Part shown: positions 34,653 to 44,459 of the stretch, piece by piece
How positions within the stretch are numbered: position 1 is the stretch's first letter
How the letters are laid out: the number at the start of each line of letters is the position of its first letter
Assembly (NCBI GenBank): GCA_000702245.1
Contig: JNKY01000017.1
Location: 124,001 to 188,000, forward strand
Source of the DNA: Lachnospiraceae bacterium C6A11
GTDB lineage: Bacteria > Bacillota > Clostridia > Lachnospirales > Lachnospiraceae
Reading direction: 5' to 3'
DNA length: 64,000 nucleotides
Translations under genes and position numbers: made by a program
Notes under the pieces: model-generated
The model's database searches: none
What the model was told of the DNA's origin: nothing
Seen by the model: only the letters and a program-made list of their open reading frames with translations

Positions 34653-34718
34653 GCGATGTTTGCGTATGTCTGCGAAGGCGTATTTTATTTACAACTGAGC
34701 GGACATATGCAAACTCGC
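34653..34718 (+). repeat. Hairpin element copy 2, inverted orientation
   Basis: On the plus strand 16-base arms GTTTGCGTATGTCTGC and GCGGACATATGCAAAC (two G-U pairs) plus an outer GCGA/TCGC enclose the core GAAGGCGTATTTTATTTACA then ACTGA. All other copies have their core on the minus strand. It lies between the UPF0210 and radical SAM genes. Confidence 0.85.
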
Positions 34719-34722
34719 GGTG

Positions 34723-36087
34723 TTAATTTTTAAAGCTGTGAACAGGCGCAGGAATACGTCCTGTTCTGTTTACGAAGTCAGCACAATCAAAATTATTTAC
34801 CTTCATGATCGGTGCATAACCAAGAAGTCCGCCGAACTCAACAGACTCGCCTTCCTTCTTGCCGATTACAGGGATAATTCTGACAGCAGTTGTCTTCTGA
34901 TTTATCATACCGATAGCCATCTCATCAGCGATGATACCGGAAATAGTTGTTGCTTTGGTTTCGCCAGGTATAGCGATCATATCAAGACCTACAGAGCATA
35001 CGCAGGTCATAGCCTCAAGCTTCTCTATTGTGAGGCAGCCCTTCTCTGCAGCATTGATCATTCCCTGATCCTCACTTACAGGAATAAATGCACCTGAAAG
35101 TCCGCCAACGTAAGAAGAAGCCATGATACCACCTTTCTTAACCTGGTCATTAAGAAGTGCAAGTGCAGCCGTTGTTCCCGGAGCACCGGCGTATTCTACA
35201 CCGATCTCATGAAGGATATCTGCAACCGAATCACCTATAGCCGGTGTCGGAGCAAGTGAAAGATCTACGATTCCAAAAGGAACTCCAAGTCTCTTTGAAG
35301 CCTCCTTAGCAACAAGCTGACCAACTCTTGTAATCTTAAATGCAGTCTTCTTGATAGTCTCGCAGAGTACCTCAAAGCTCTCTCCTCTAACCTCTTCAAG
35401 CGCCTGTTTAACAACTCCCGGTCCTGAAACGCCGACATTTATGATCCTGTCAGCCTCAGTTACACCGTGGAAAGCACCTGCCATGAACGGATTATCATCA
35501 GGAGCATTGCAGAATACAACGAACTTAGCGCAGGCAATAGAACCCTGATCTTTGGTCATTTCAGCAGCTTCCTTGATCTTCTCGCCGATAAGTCTGACCG
35601 CATCCATATTTATACCGGTCTTTGTAGAACCGCAGTTAACCGAACTGCAGACCACATTTGTCTCTGAAAGAGCCTGTGGGATGGACTCGATAAGAAGCTT
35701 GTCAGCAGGTGTCATTCCCTTACTTACAAGTGCTGAATAACCGCCGATGAAGTTAACGCCAACTTCAGCAGCCGCCTTATCAAGAGTCTTAGCGATCATA
35801 ACGAAATCATCTGTAGTCTTGCATACAGAACCACCCACAAGCGCGATCGGAGTTACAGAAATTCTCTTATGAATGATTGGAATACCGTAAAGCTTTGTGA
35901 TCTCCTGACCTGTTTTTACGAGATCCTTTGCACTTTCGGTAATCTTCTTGTAAATATTATCGCAGGTTTCCTGAACATCCTTACCTACACAGTCCAGTAA
36001 ACTTATTCCCATGGTGATAGTCCTTACATCAAGGTTCATCTTGCTGACCATGGTATTTGTTTCCATTACTTCATTTAAAGTGATCAT
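34723..36087 (-). CDS. UPF0210/PFL-like (DUF711) family protein
   Basis: This 454-residue protein belongs to the UPF0210 family, structurally related to pyruvate formate-lyase but without known activity. Typical stretches are [15 protein letters not shown] near the start, [13 protein letters not shown], and [21 protein letters not shown]. It is paired with a small ACT protein directly upstream, an arrangement seen widely in bacteria and archaea. AGAGGA precedes the ATG at 36087. A hairpin element separates the two genes here. Confidence 0.93.
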   Translation of the reverse strand: MITLNEVMETNTMVSKMNLDVRTITMGISLLDCVGKDVQETCDNIYKKITESAKDLVKTGQEITKLYGIPIIHKRISVTPIALVGGSVCKTTDDFVMIAKTLDKAAAEVGVNFIGGYSALVSKGMTPADKLLIESIPQALSETNVVCSSVNCGSTKTGINMDAVRLIGEKIKEAAEMTKDQGSIACAKFVVFCNAPDDNPFMAGAFHGVTEADRIINVGVSGPGVVKQALEEVRGESFEVLCETIKKTAFKITRVGQLVAKEASKRLGVPFGIVDLSLAPTPAIGDSVADILHEIGVEYAGAPGTTAALALLNDQVKKGGIMASSYVGGLSGAFIPVSEDQGMINAAEKGCLTIEKLEAMTCVCSVGLDMIAIPGETKATTISGIIADEMAIGMINQKTTAVRIIPVIGKKEGESVEFGGLLGYAPIMKVNNFDCADFVNRTGRIPAPVHSFKN

Positions 36088-36115
36088 ATTTTCATTCCTC
36101 TTATACTTTAATATA

Positions 36116-36180
36116 GATCAACACATATATATCCGTTCAGTGTAGCAAAATACGCCCTCACGGGCATATATGCGTTGATC
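36116..36180 (-). repeat. Hairpin element copy 3
   Basis: On the minus strand 21-base arms GATCAACGCATATATGCCCG(T) and (A)CGGATATATATGTGTTGATC pair with two G-U wobbles and one mismatch-like position, around the core GAGGGCGTATTTTGCTACAC then TGA. It lies between the ACT and UPF0210 genes. Confidence 0.88.
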
Positions 36181-36194
36181 TGATTATATAAATA

Positions 36195-36467
36195 CTAGAT
36201 GCGGTGCATCATATCAAATATTTCTTCCTTCTGAGCCTTGATCTCAACGCCGATCTCATGACCTACTGAAGCAAGCTCTGATGCAAGCTCGTCATGTGAC
36301 TTAATAGAACCTGATGCATCAACAAGCATCATCATATTGAAATACCCCTGCATGGTGGTCTGTGTAATATCGAGTATATTTATATTGTTATTTGCAAGAT
36401 AGGTGCAAACCTTTGCAATGATACCGACAGTATCCTTTCCTATAACTGTAATGATCGTTCTGTTCAT
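36195..36467 (-). CDS. ACT-domain protein (UPF0237)
   Basis: The 90-residue protein is a single ACT domain (TIITVIGKDTVGIIAKVC, then NNNINILDITQTTMQGYFNM) of the UPF0237 type, expected to bind an amino acid or small metabolite and regulate its partner. The partner is almost certainly the UPF0210 protein encoded next. GGAGG precedes the ATG. Confidence 0.95.
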   Translation of the reverse strand: MNRTIITVIGKDTVGIIAKVCTYLANNNINILDITQTTMQGYFNMMMLVDASGSIKSHDELASELASVGHEIGVEIKAQKEEIFDMMHRI

Positions 36468-36531
36468 GGTAAAACCTCCATTGTGTAAATATTTAATACG
36501 AAATACAGTATAACTGTTATCTCGCTTTGAA

Positions 36532-37329
36532 TCAAGTCTCGTATAACCTGTCCGGCATATCCCTCATGGCTGTGTGAAGATTAAAATCTTCTATATTATC
36601 TGTGAAGCCATTGTCCTTAAGCTCGAGTTTTACGGCTTCGTAGGCAAGCTCCGGGATATTATTATCCTTACTGAGATGACCAAGGATGATCGTTTTTATA
36701 TGGTCATTCAGGAGTTTCCTTATAAAACGTCCTGAGGCTTCGTTTGAAAGATGCCCCTTCTGCCCGAGGATACGTCTCTTCAGATCGTAAGGATATGGCC
36801 CTGCTTCCAGCATTCTTATATCATGATTCGCCTCTATCAGGAGCATATCACTGTCTGATAAGCATTTGACCAGATAATCGTTGAAGTCGCCAAGATCCGT
36901 TGCAATAGATGCCTTACTCTTGCCGTCGGTTATCGAATAACAAACCGGTTCGTAGGCATCATGCCATATAGAATGCGGCTCGATAGTCAGGTCTCCTACC
37001 TGAAAGGAAATATCCGTGCTTATAACATTATACAGTTCATTATCAATCCTGCCAACTGAAGTATTTTCACCGATGCCTTTTATGGTTCCCTGGGTGGCGT
37101 AGATCGGGATGCAGTATTTCCTCGAAAGAACGCCAAGTCCCTTGATGTGGTCGCTATGCTCGTGGGTGATCATTATCGCATCAAGGTCGCGGGCGCTCAT
37201 TCCGATACTGTTCATTCCCTCTTCAATCTTCTTCATGCTTATTCCGGCATCAATCAGAACGGAAGTGTTTTCAGTACCGACAAAAGTGACATTACCACTG
37301 CTTCCGCTGGCAATATTCATTAGTTTCAT
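36532..37329 (-). CDS. walJ: Metallo-beta-lactamase-fold exonuclease-like protein (WalJ/YycJ)
   Basis: The 265-residue protein has the MBL metal site THEHSDH (about residue 55-61), the N-terminal IASGSSGNVTFVG and later ligands in ATDLGDFN, EANHD and LGHLS. Similarity is to YycJ/WalJ, a 5'-exonuclease linked to mismatch repair and wall stress. It is away from the usual walRK genes. AAGAG precedes the ATG, 15 bases after the ASKHA gene. Confidence 0.87.
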   Translation of the reverse strand: MKLMNIASGSSGNVTFVGTENTSVLIDAGISMKKIEEGMNSIGMSARDLDAIMITHEHSDHIKGLGVLSRKYCIPIYATQGTIKGIGENTSVGRIDNELYNVISTDISFQVGDLTIEPHSIWHDAYEPVCYSITDGKSKASIATDLGDFNDYLVKCLSDSDMLLIEANHDIRMLEAGPYPYDLKRRILGQKGHLSNEASGRFIRKLLNDHIKTIILGHLSKDNNIPELAYEAVKLELKDNGFTDNIEDFNLHTAMRDMPDRLYET

Positions 37330-37344
37330 TTATATATCTCTTTT

Positions 37345-38517
37345 CTATCTTCTTTCAAATACCATGCTGCCGCTGAAAAGCTCTTCATATCTGCTGTTTC
37401 CGCCCGGCTGCAGAGTGATGATGCTCTTTCTGTAGGCATCATATTCGTTTAAATTACCGCTCACTGCCATTCTTTCAGCTGCCTGAAGTGAGGTATTTCC
37501 GGCAATTACAGCTTTACCGAGAAGCTCAGCCGGAAGAAGTCCAATATTTTCTGCGTCTGCTACTGACAGGAAGAATCCGAATCCACCCGCGATATAAAGC
37601 TTTTTTATATCCGAAAGCTTAAGTTTTGCTTCCTCAATAAGAAATACAGCCGATGAATATATCGCCGCAACCGCAAGCTGGATCTCGCGGACAATCTTAG
37701 CGGTAAGATGAAGTTTTACGCCGGAAAGAATAATATCCCGGCCGTTTTCTATAAAATCATCATCCAAGACCAGATCACGCCTAAGCTCGCCTCTTTTAAT
37801 TAGTAAAGACAACGCTCCCAGGGTGGTCTTACCATAAATTTTTGATGCTCTTGTACTATTTTCAAATGCAGGACCGCAGGCCGCCGAAAGAGCCAGAACC
37901 TTATCTCCTGCGTTTAAGATCATCTCTCCGTTGGTTCCGAGGTCGATCAGAAGCTCACCTTTTTCGAGAGAATGTCCATAAGAATCATTATGCTCTTCAA
38001 CATGATGATCCTCAACAATGCTATTCGCATTATTCACGGAGCTTTTGATTATATCATGAATACAGAATGCTCCCAGTGTTGAGTCAGCACCGATAAAGGC
38101 TGATGCTCCCGGAAGAATTGTGCATGGAATAAAGCCATTAAGAGTTATTTCCTCTGCTTTATCAAAGGGAACCGTAAATGGTGCTTTACCCAGGCTTTCT
38201 ATACTCTTACCAAGGATAATTGACGCCATGGCTGTATTTGCACTGATAACAGCATTTTTAACGTCAGCAGCTTTGATACCAATACTGCTGCATCCCTTTT
38301 CAACAGACTCTTCCACAGCCTTAATTATACATTCCTGCATCTTCAGAAGGTTATCAGATCTTTCGGACAGAGTTATCCTGGATATAACATCCGAGCCGTA
38401 ACGCATCTGCGGATTCAGAAAACCATCCTTGAAAAGTATTCTGTTTTCGTCATCAATTAAGGAAACTGCCACCGTTGTAGTACCTACATCGATGGCAGCA
38501 GATATCTTATTACTCAT
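37345..38517 (-). CDS. ASKHA-domain protein related to corrinoid reductive activator RACo (DUF4445)
   Basis: This 390-residue ATPase-like protein begins with AAIDVGTTTVAVSLID, has the acidic phosphate motif LLIDLGTNGEMIL and ends with IAGGFGFFLSVADAENIGLLP. It matches the C-terminal part of RACo/RamA-type proteins, which reduce inactive cobalamin in methyltransferases at the cost of ATP. The N-terminal [2Fe-2S] ferredoxin-like domain usual for RACo is missing. Its ATG directly follows the ilvA stop codon, so it is co-translated with ilvA. The metH gene at 55.3 kb lacks a reactivation domain, giving it one possible client. Confidence 0.85.
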   Translation of the reverse strand: MSNKISAAIDVGTTTVAVSLIDDENRILFKDGFLNPQMRYGSDVISRITLSERSDNLLKMQECIIKAVEESVEKGCSSIGIKAADVKNAVISANTAMASIILGKSIESLGKAPFTVPFDKAEEITLNGFIPCTILPGASAFIGADSTLGAFCIHDIIKSSVNNANSIVEDHHVEEHNDSYGHSLEKGELLIDLGTNGEMILNAGDKVLALSAACGPAFENSTRASKIYGKTTLGALSLLIKRGELRRDLVLDDDFIENGRDIILSGVKLHLTAKIVREIQLAVAAIYSSAVFLIEEAKLKLSDIKKLYIAGGFGFFLSVADAENIGLLPAELLGKAVIAGNTSLQAAERMAVSGNLNEYDAYRKSIITLQPGGNSRYEELFSGSMVFERR

Positions 38518-39744
38518 TTAAAATATTGCCTTTGGTGTTTTCTCAAGCGGTCTGTAGCCTAAAGCCTCCAGCCTCTTCATGATCTTTTCCTTATGCTCAG
38601 GTCCAAATGCTTCCATAGTGATAACAAGCTCAACAGCTGAATTTCTGTTAAGTGAGATAAACTGGTTATGATCGAGCTTGATGATATTTCCCTGCTCCTC
38701 AGCGATGATGCTTGAAACCTTCACAAGCTCACCCGGCTTATCTGGAAGAAGAACAGAAACCGTAAATATTCTGCTTCTTGCGAAGAGTCCGTGCTGAACA
38801 ACTGATGAAAGTGTGATGACATCCATATTTCCACCGGAAAGGATGCTGACGATCTTCTTATCCTCTGCAGGAAGATGCTTAAGAGCAGCAACCGTAAGAA
38901 GTCCGCTGTTCTCTACTATCATCTTGTGATTTTCGATCATATCAAGGAAGGCAACGATTAGCTCGCTGTCAGGAACAGTGATGATCTCATCGATATTTTC
39001 CTGGATGTATGGGAAGATCACGCTTCCCGGTGTCTTAACGGCTGTACCGTCTGCAATTGTATTTACAACAGGGAGGGTTGTAACCTCGCCCTTCTCGAGT
39101 GAAGCCTTCATGCAGCTTGCGCCTGCCGGCTCAACACCGATGACCTTGATGTTAGGATTCAGCATCTTGGCAAGAGTAGAAACTCCGGTTGCAAGTCCGC
39201 CGCCTCCGATCGGAACAAGGATGATGTCTACAAACGGAAGGTCTTTAAGGATTTCCATTCCAACTGTACTCTGGCCGGTAGCCACCTCAAGATCATCGAA
39301 AGGATGAACGAAGGTGTAGCCCTCTTCTTTGGCGAGAGTAAGTGCATATTCGCAGGACTCGTCGTAGACGTCGCCCTTAAGTATAACCTCTGCACCCAGA
39401 GATTTTGTTCTGTTAACCTTGATAAGAGGTGTAGATGTAGGCATTACGATAACCGCCTTACAACCGTAAGCTCTTGCTGCATAAGCAACGCCCTGCGCAT
39501 GATTGCCGGCTGATGCAGTGATAAGACCTCTGCTTCTCTCAGTATCGGTAAGCTGGCTGGTCTTGTAATATGCGCCTCTTATCTTGTATGCGCCCGTAAG
39601 CTGCATATTTTCCGGTTTAAGAAATACTTTGTTGCCGGTCATTTTGCTGAAATACTCGCTTTCGATCAGACCGGTATTTCGCGCAACCTTTGAAACTATG
39701 TTATACGCCTCTTCACACTTCTCGAGTGTTATTTTATCCATCAT
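38518..39744 (-). CDS. ilvA: Threonine ammonia-lyase with C-terminal ACT domain
   Basis: The 408-residue PLP enzyme turns threonine into 2-oxobutanoate and ammonia, the entry to isoleucine or to propionate-forming breakdown. PLP lysine is K54 in TGAYKIRGAYY; TASAGNHAQGVAYAA and the glycine loop IPIGGGGLATGV are visible. The last 80 residues are an ACT domain (FTVSVLLPDKPGELVKVSSI) for allosteric control. Length and single ACT fit the catabolic/TdcB-like or Clostridial IlvA group. GGGGAG precedes the ATG. Confidence 0.95.
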   Translation of the reverse strand: MMDKITLEKCEEAYNIVSKVARNTGLIESEYFSKMTGNKVFLKPENMQLTGAYKIRGAYYKTSQLTDTERSRGLITASAGNHAQGVAYAARAYGCKAVIVMPTSTPLIKVNRTKSLGAEVILKGDVYDESCEYALTLAKEEGYTFVHPFDDLEVATGQSTVGMEILKDLPFVDIILVPIGGGGLATGVSTLAKMLNPNIKVIGVEPAGASCMKASLEKGEVTTLPVVNTIADGTAVKTPGSVIFPYIQENIDEIITVPDSELIVAFLDMIENHKMIVENSGLLTVAALKHLPAEDKKIVSILSGGNMDVITLSSVVQHGLFARSRIFTVSVLLPDKPGELVKVSSIIAEEQGNIIKLDHNQFISLNRNSAVELVITMEAFGPEHKEKIMKRLEALGYRPLEKTPKAIF

Positions 39745-39770
39745 AATATGACTCCCCTAATGCTATATCC

Positions 39771-39832
39771 ATCACATAGGTATACCCACTCAGTTGTAAC
39801 AAAATACGCCTTCGTGGGCATACCTATGTGAT
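39771..39832 (-). repeat. Hairpin element copy 4
   Basis: This is the best-preserved copy. On the minus strand 19-base arms ATCACATAGGTATGCCCAC and GTGGGTATACCTATGTGAT pair with a single G-U, around the core GAAGGCGTATTTTGTTACAA then CTGA. It lies between ftsY and ilvA. Confidence 0.92.
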
Positions 39833-39845
39833 TCACTTCATTTAT

Positions 39846-40844
39846 TCAATTAATATCGAATAGATCGTCATCCCTTGTGAGGCCTTCGTCGGCTTCAACA
39901 AGACGCTCAACGTCTGACATCTCTGTTTCAACAGAAAAGTCAGCAAAAAGAGCTGTGATGAACTGACTTGGATCGAACTTCTGAAGATCGTCGATCTTCT
40001 CGCCGATTCCGATGTATTTTACAGGAACTGAAAGCTCTGACTGAATTGCGATCGCAATACCGCCCTTAGCTGTTCCGTCAAGCTTTGTGATGATGATACC
40101 GTCAATCTCAGATACGGTTGAGAACTGTCTGGCCTGCTCGAGAGCATTCTGACCTGTTGTACCGTCGAGAACGATAAGTGTCTCAACAACAGCTTCTGGA
40201 TATTCCTTACCGATGATCCTGCGCATCTTGGCAAGCTCATCCATAAGACCCTTCTTGTTGTGAAGACGTCCTGCGGTATCTACGAGAAGGATATCTGTAT
40301 TTCTTGCCTTTGCGGCTGAAACTGCGTCATAAACAACAGCTGAAGGATCTGATCCTTCGCTCTGCGCGATAATATCAACCTCTGCGCGGTCAGCCCAGGT
40401 CTTAAGCTGGTCGATGGCTGCTGCCCTGAAGGTATCAGCTGCAGCGATGAGAACCTTCTTGCCCCTCTTATGATACTGTGCTGCAAGCTTTCCGATAGAG
40501 GTTGTTTTACCAACACCGTTTACGCCGATAACAAATATGACCGACTTCTTCTCCTCGAAATCATATTCGCTTTCTTCAACATTCATCTGGTCGCGGAGAC
40601 TGTTGATGATGAGCTCCTTACACTGAGCAGCATCCTTGATCTTAAGCTCCTTAACCTTAGCTTTTACGTCATCTATAACCTTTTCTGATGTTTCATAGCC
40701 CATATCGGCCATAACAAGTGTCTCTTCAAGCTGATCATAGAAGTCGTCATCAATCTCATTTGCCTTGAAAAGATTGCTGAAGCTCTTAGATATGCTGTTT
40801 CTTGTTTTTGAAAGGCCTTCCTTCAGTTTTTGAAAAAATCCCAT
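39846..40844 (-). CDS. ftsY: Signal recognition particle receptor FtsY
   Basis: The 332-residue SRP GTPase docks ribosome-SRP complexes at the membrane. It has the N domain helices (residues about 1-95), G1 GVNGVGKT (107-114), G2 region [12 protein letters not shown]3 DTAGRLHNK and G4 TKLDG. The acidic A domain of E. coli FtsY is absent, as in other Firmicutes. GGAGG precedes the ATG; it follows smc after 15 bases, the usual rnc-smc-ftsY order. Confidence 0.98.
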   Translation of the reverse strand: MGFFQKLKEGLSKTRNSISKSFSNLFKANEIDDDFYDQLEETLVMADMGYETSEKVIDDVKAKVKELKIKDAAQCKELIINSLRDQMNVEESEYDFEEKKSVIFVIGVNGVGKTTSIGKLAAQYHKRGKKVLIAAADTFRAAAIDQLKTWADRAEVDIIAQSEGSDPSAVVYDAVSAAKARNTDILLVDTAGRLHNKKGLMDELAKMRRIIGKEYPEAVVETLIVLDGTTGQNALEQARQFSTVSEIDGIIITKLDGTAKGGIAIAIQSELSVPVKYIGIGEKIDDLQKFDPSQFITALFADFSVETEMSDVERLVEADEGLTRDDDLFDIN

Positions 40845-40859
40845 ATATTAATCCTCCGA

Positions 40860-43800
40860 TCAGTTATCAAGCTTATCTTCTATGAGGTTTACGGATACGA
40901 GGGTTGAAACACCCTTTTCCTGCATTGTGATACCGTAAAGTATGTCAGCGGACTCCATAGTACCTCTTCTATGAGTGATTACGATGAACTGTGTATCCTT
41001 TGAAAGTCTGTCGAGATATTTTGCAAATCTCTTAACATTTGAATCATCAAGCGCAGCCTCGATCTCGTCAAGGAGACAGAATGGCGACGGCTTAAGACTC
41101 TGAATAGCGAAAAGAAGCGCGATAGCTGTAAGACTCTTCTCACCACCGGAAAGCTGCATCATATTCTGGAGCTTCTTTCCGGGCGGCTGTGCGTTGATGA
41201 TGATACCTGACTCAAGTATGTCGTCCTCATCAACCAGTGAAAGTGTTGCCTTTCCACCTCCGAAAAGCTCTCTGAATACCTTGTTAAACATCTCCATGAT
41301 GTCCTTAAACTTCTCGGTGAAGGTCTCCTTCATAGCTTTTTCAAGCTCTGCGATAATATTTCTGAGGTTCTCCTCAGCCTTAACGATATCATCTCTCTGG
41401 GCTGTAAGGAATTCATACCTTTCGGCTACCTCTTTATATTCTTCGATAGCATTTACGTTTACATCACCCAGACTTCTGATCTCAGTCTTGATTGCCGAGA
41501 TGTCTTTCTTAAGCTGGGTTCTGCTTCTCTCTTCACTGCTCTTTGGAAGCGCCTGTGCAGACTGATATGTGAGCTCGTATTCCTCCCACATATAGTTGAT
41601 CTGGGCATCCTTCTTCTCGGTGATCTTCTCGATAGTTCCGCTAAGGGTAAATATAGCTTTGTCCAGTCGGTTGATCTCCTGAGAAAGCTCTTCACGTCTG
41701 TTTAGGAATTCCTTATGCTTCTTGTTGATGTCGTCCTTTTCCTCAAGAAGCTTCTGGAGCTCTACATTCTTCTTAACGATAAGTTTTTCGTTGTTTTTCT
41801 TTGTATCGGTAAGTTCTTTGATACGCTTTGTGAAGTTTTCAGCATTTGAGCCGGCCTCTTCGAGACGTCTTCTGTAAGACTCAGCCTCTTCGGTAGCCCT
41901 CTCAATATCAGCTCCAACACGCTCCATATTCTGATCGATGAAGCTGTACTGCTGTCTGATGCTTCCTGCCTTGAGAGTAAGTGATGCATATTCCTCATCA
42001 CGGAGCTTCTTCTCATTCTTGATCTCTTCAAGCTCCTTCTCAAAGCCGGAAATACTGCTCTTTCTATTCTCGATTGCACTTTCCTTCTGCTTACCTTCGT
42101 CGAAAAGTTCATCCTTATTCTTATTAATATCCTTGATCTGTTCATCAAGTTCAAGGTTTTCCTTCTTAACTGCTTCGAAAAGCCGGAGGGTTTCGTCCAG
42201 GCTTCTTGTTGCATTTTCGAGACTGATACGAAGTGTATTTTCCTCGATACCCTGTCTCTGGATAACCTGATTGAGTCTGTCTCTCTCTTCCTTAAGAGAT
42301 TCTCTCTTCATAAGGAGCTCAGTTTCCTTCTGCTTTGCTTTCTGAAGCGAGGTGCTTGCCTTCTTGATATCTACGATGAGCTGGTCAAGCTCTCTCTTAC
42401 GTCCGAGAAGGTTGCTCTGGTTCTTGAAGGTACCACCGGTCATTGATCCACCCGGATTGATGAGTTCCCCTTCAAGAGTTACAAGTCTGAGAGACTGCTT
42501 ATATTTTGAAGCGAGCCTTGTTGCGTTGTCGATATTATCAACAACGATGCTTCTTCCGAGAAGGCTCTCTATGATATTCTGGTATTTGCTATCAACCTTG
42601 ACAAGCTTTGAAGCGATGCCGATAACACCTTTTTCCTTAAGAGCATCCGGATCAACGCTTCCTCTGGCAACTATCGATGATGCAGGAAGGAAGGTAGCTC
42701 TTCCGGCTTTATTTTCCTTCAGGAAACGGATCATCTTCTTAGCTGTTTCTTCGGTATCCGTAACAATATTCTGGATACTTCCACCGAGAGCTGTTTCGAT
42801 AGCTATTTCATGCTCTGCATCAACCTTGATGATATCGGCTACAACACCGATGATTCCCGGATTTCTGTCCTTCTGCTCCATTACACGCTTGATACTGCTT
42901 CCGTAGCCCTCATATCTTTCGGTAAGGTTAAGGAGCGCATCGTGTCTTGAACGAAGGCTGATAACGAGCTGATTATATTTCTGAATATCAGATTTAACCT
43001 TTGCGGCTTCCTCTGTATTATTTCTGATACCGTTTTCTGCCTGCTTATGCTTATCCTGATTATCTCTGAGAAGTTCGGATGCACTTGCAAGAGATGCGGT
43101 AAAGTTCTTCTTTTCCTCTGTAAATTTAGCCTCATCGCTCTTTAGAGACAAATACTTCTGCTGGAGTTCTGTCTTCCTGAGGGAGATATTTTCCAGCATG
43201 GTATCATAACGACCAACCTTTGCCTTGAGAGTACCGCCTTCATTGATGAAATCGATGATCTCACTCTTGGCGTTCTCTATATCTTCTTCCTTGGCAGTTA
43301 TTTTTGCTTCGAGACTGTCGCATTCCTTCTTCTTGTCTTCAGCCTCTTTATCTGCTGCCTTAACGGTTGCATTTATATCTTTCTTCTGATCTCTGTAACC
43401 GGCAAGCTCATTCTTAAGTCTTTCAATCTCAGCCTCGGCTTTATTTATCTCACCAAGGATAAGCTCTTTATTCTTATTTTCTGAAGAAATCTGCTCGTTG
43501 AGAACTCGTATCTCACCGTCTGATTTTTCGCTTTCCAGCTTTTTATCATTGATGAAGGATTTTATATCATCAATTTCCTGGCTCTTTTCTTCGAGAGTCT
43601 GCTCAAGTTCGTCGTATTTTGTTCTGGTGAGTTCGAATTCATCCGACAGACGCTTTGAGTCATCAGTCATGATCTTCAGCTCTTCCTCATGCTTCTTAAG
43701 CAGTTGATTGATCTCATTTATCTCAATAAGGAATGAACTAACCTCGAGAGATTTGAGACTTTCCCTAAGAGACAGATACTTCTTAGCTTTCTCTGACTGC

Positions 43801-44420
43801 CTTGCAAGAGGGCCGACACGACCCGAAAGTTCATTCAATATGTCATTGACACGGCTGAGGTTCTGGTGTTCTGAAAGAAGCGCCTTCTCTGTAGCCGCTT
43901 TATTTTTCTTGTATTTTACTATACCGGCAGCCTCATCGAAGAGTTCTCTCTTCTCATCCGGCTTACCACTGAGGATCTGCTCGATCTTACCCTGTCCGAT
44001 GATGGAATAGCCCTCCTTACCGATACCGGTATCGAAGAACATCTTGTTAACATCCTTAAGTCTTGTGACCGTACCATTGATGAGATATTCACTTTCACCC
44101 GAACGATAAACACGTCTGGCAACAGTTACCTCGTTATAATCGACTGGGAGCTTATGATCGCTGTTATCAAGGGTTATAGCTACATAGGCAGAGCCCTGAG
44201 GCTTTCTCAGCTCAGTTCCTGCGAAGATAACATCCTCCATCTTTGAGCCTCTCAGTTTGCTGGCACTCTGCTCGCCGAGAACCCATCTTACTGCGTCTGC
44301 AACATTACTTTTACCTGAACCGTTTGGTCCGACTATGGCTGTAATACCGTCATTGAATTTGAAATCAATCTTGTTGGCAAATGATTTGAAACCATTTACC
44401 TCAATACTCTTAAGATACAT
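40860..44420 (-). CDS. smc: Chromosome condensation ATPase SMC
   Basis: The 1186-residue SMC protein organises chromosome arms with ScpA/ScpB. It has the head with Walker A GPNGSGKSN (31-39), long coiled coils, a hinge at about 510-670 (VADIIKVDAEHEIAIETALGG to LEGELINPGGSMTGG), and the second head half with signature LSGGEKSLTAIALLFAI and Walker B LLDEIEAALDDSN. Length is normal. AGGA precedes the ATG. Neighbours rnc and ftsY match the standard order. Confidence 0.98.
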   Translation of the reverse strand: MYLKSIEVNGFKSFANKIDFKFNDGITAIVGPNGSGKSNVADAVRWVLGEQSASKLRGSKMEDVIFAGTELRKPQGSAYVAITLDNSDHKLPVDYNEVTVARRVYRSGESEYLINGTVTRLKDVNKMFFDTGIGKEGYSIIGQGKIEQILSGKPDEKRELFDEAAGIVKYKKNKAATEKALLSEHQNLSRVNDILNELSGRVGPLARQSEKAKKYLSLRESLKSLEVSSFLIEINEINQLLKKHEEELKIMTDDSKRLSDEFELTRTKYDELEQTLEEKSQEIDDIKSFINDKKLESEKSDGEIRVLNEQISSENKNKELILGEINKAEAEIERLKNELAGYRDQKKDINATVKAADKEAEDKKKECDSLEAKITAKEEDIENAKSEIIDFINEGGTLKAKVGRYDTMLENISLRKTELQQKYLSLKSDEAKFTEEKKNFTASLASASELLRDNQDKHKQAENGIRNNTEEAAKVKSDIQKYNQLVISLRSRHDALLNLTERYEGYGSSIKRVMEQKDRNPGIIGVVADIIKVDAEHEIAIETALGGSIQNIVTDTEETAKKMIRFLKENKAGRATFLPASSIVARGSVDPDALKEKGVIGIASKLVKVDSKYQNIIESLLGRSIVVDNIDNATRLASKYKQSLRLVTLEGELINPGGSMTGGTFKNQSNLLGRKRELDQLIVDIKKASTSLQKAKQKETELLMKRESLKEERDRLNQVIQRQGIEENTLRISLENATRSLDETLRLFEAVKKENLELDEQIKDINKNKDELFDEGKQKESAIENRKSSISGFEKELEEIKNEKKLRDEEYASLTLKAGSIRQQYSFIDQNMERVGADIERATEEAESYRRRLEEAGSNAENFTKRIKELTDTKKNNEKLIVKKNVELQKLLEEKDDINKKHKEFLNRREELSQEINRLDKAIFTLSGTIEKITEKKDAQINYMWEEYELTYQSAQALPKSSEERSRTQLKKDISAIKTEIRSLGDVNVNAIEEYKEVAERYEFLTAQRDDIVKAEENLRNIIAELEKAMKETFTEKFKDIMEMFNKVFRELFGGGKATLSLVDEDDILESGIIINAQPPGKKLQNMMQLSGGEKSLTAIALLFAIQSLKPSPFCLLDEIEAALDDSNVKRFAKYLDRLSKDTQFIVITHRRGTMESADILYGITMQEKGVSTLVSVNLIEDKLDN

Positions 44421-44459
44421 AATTAATCCTGCTTTAGTCTTTATTTTAGGCTGAAATAC

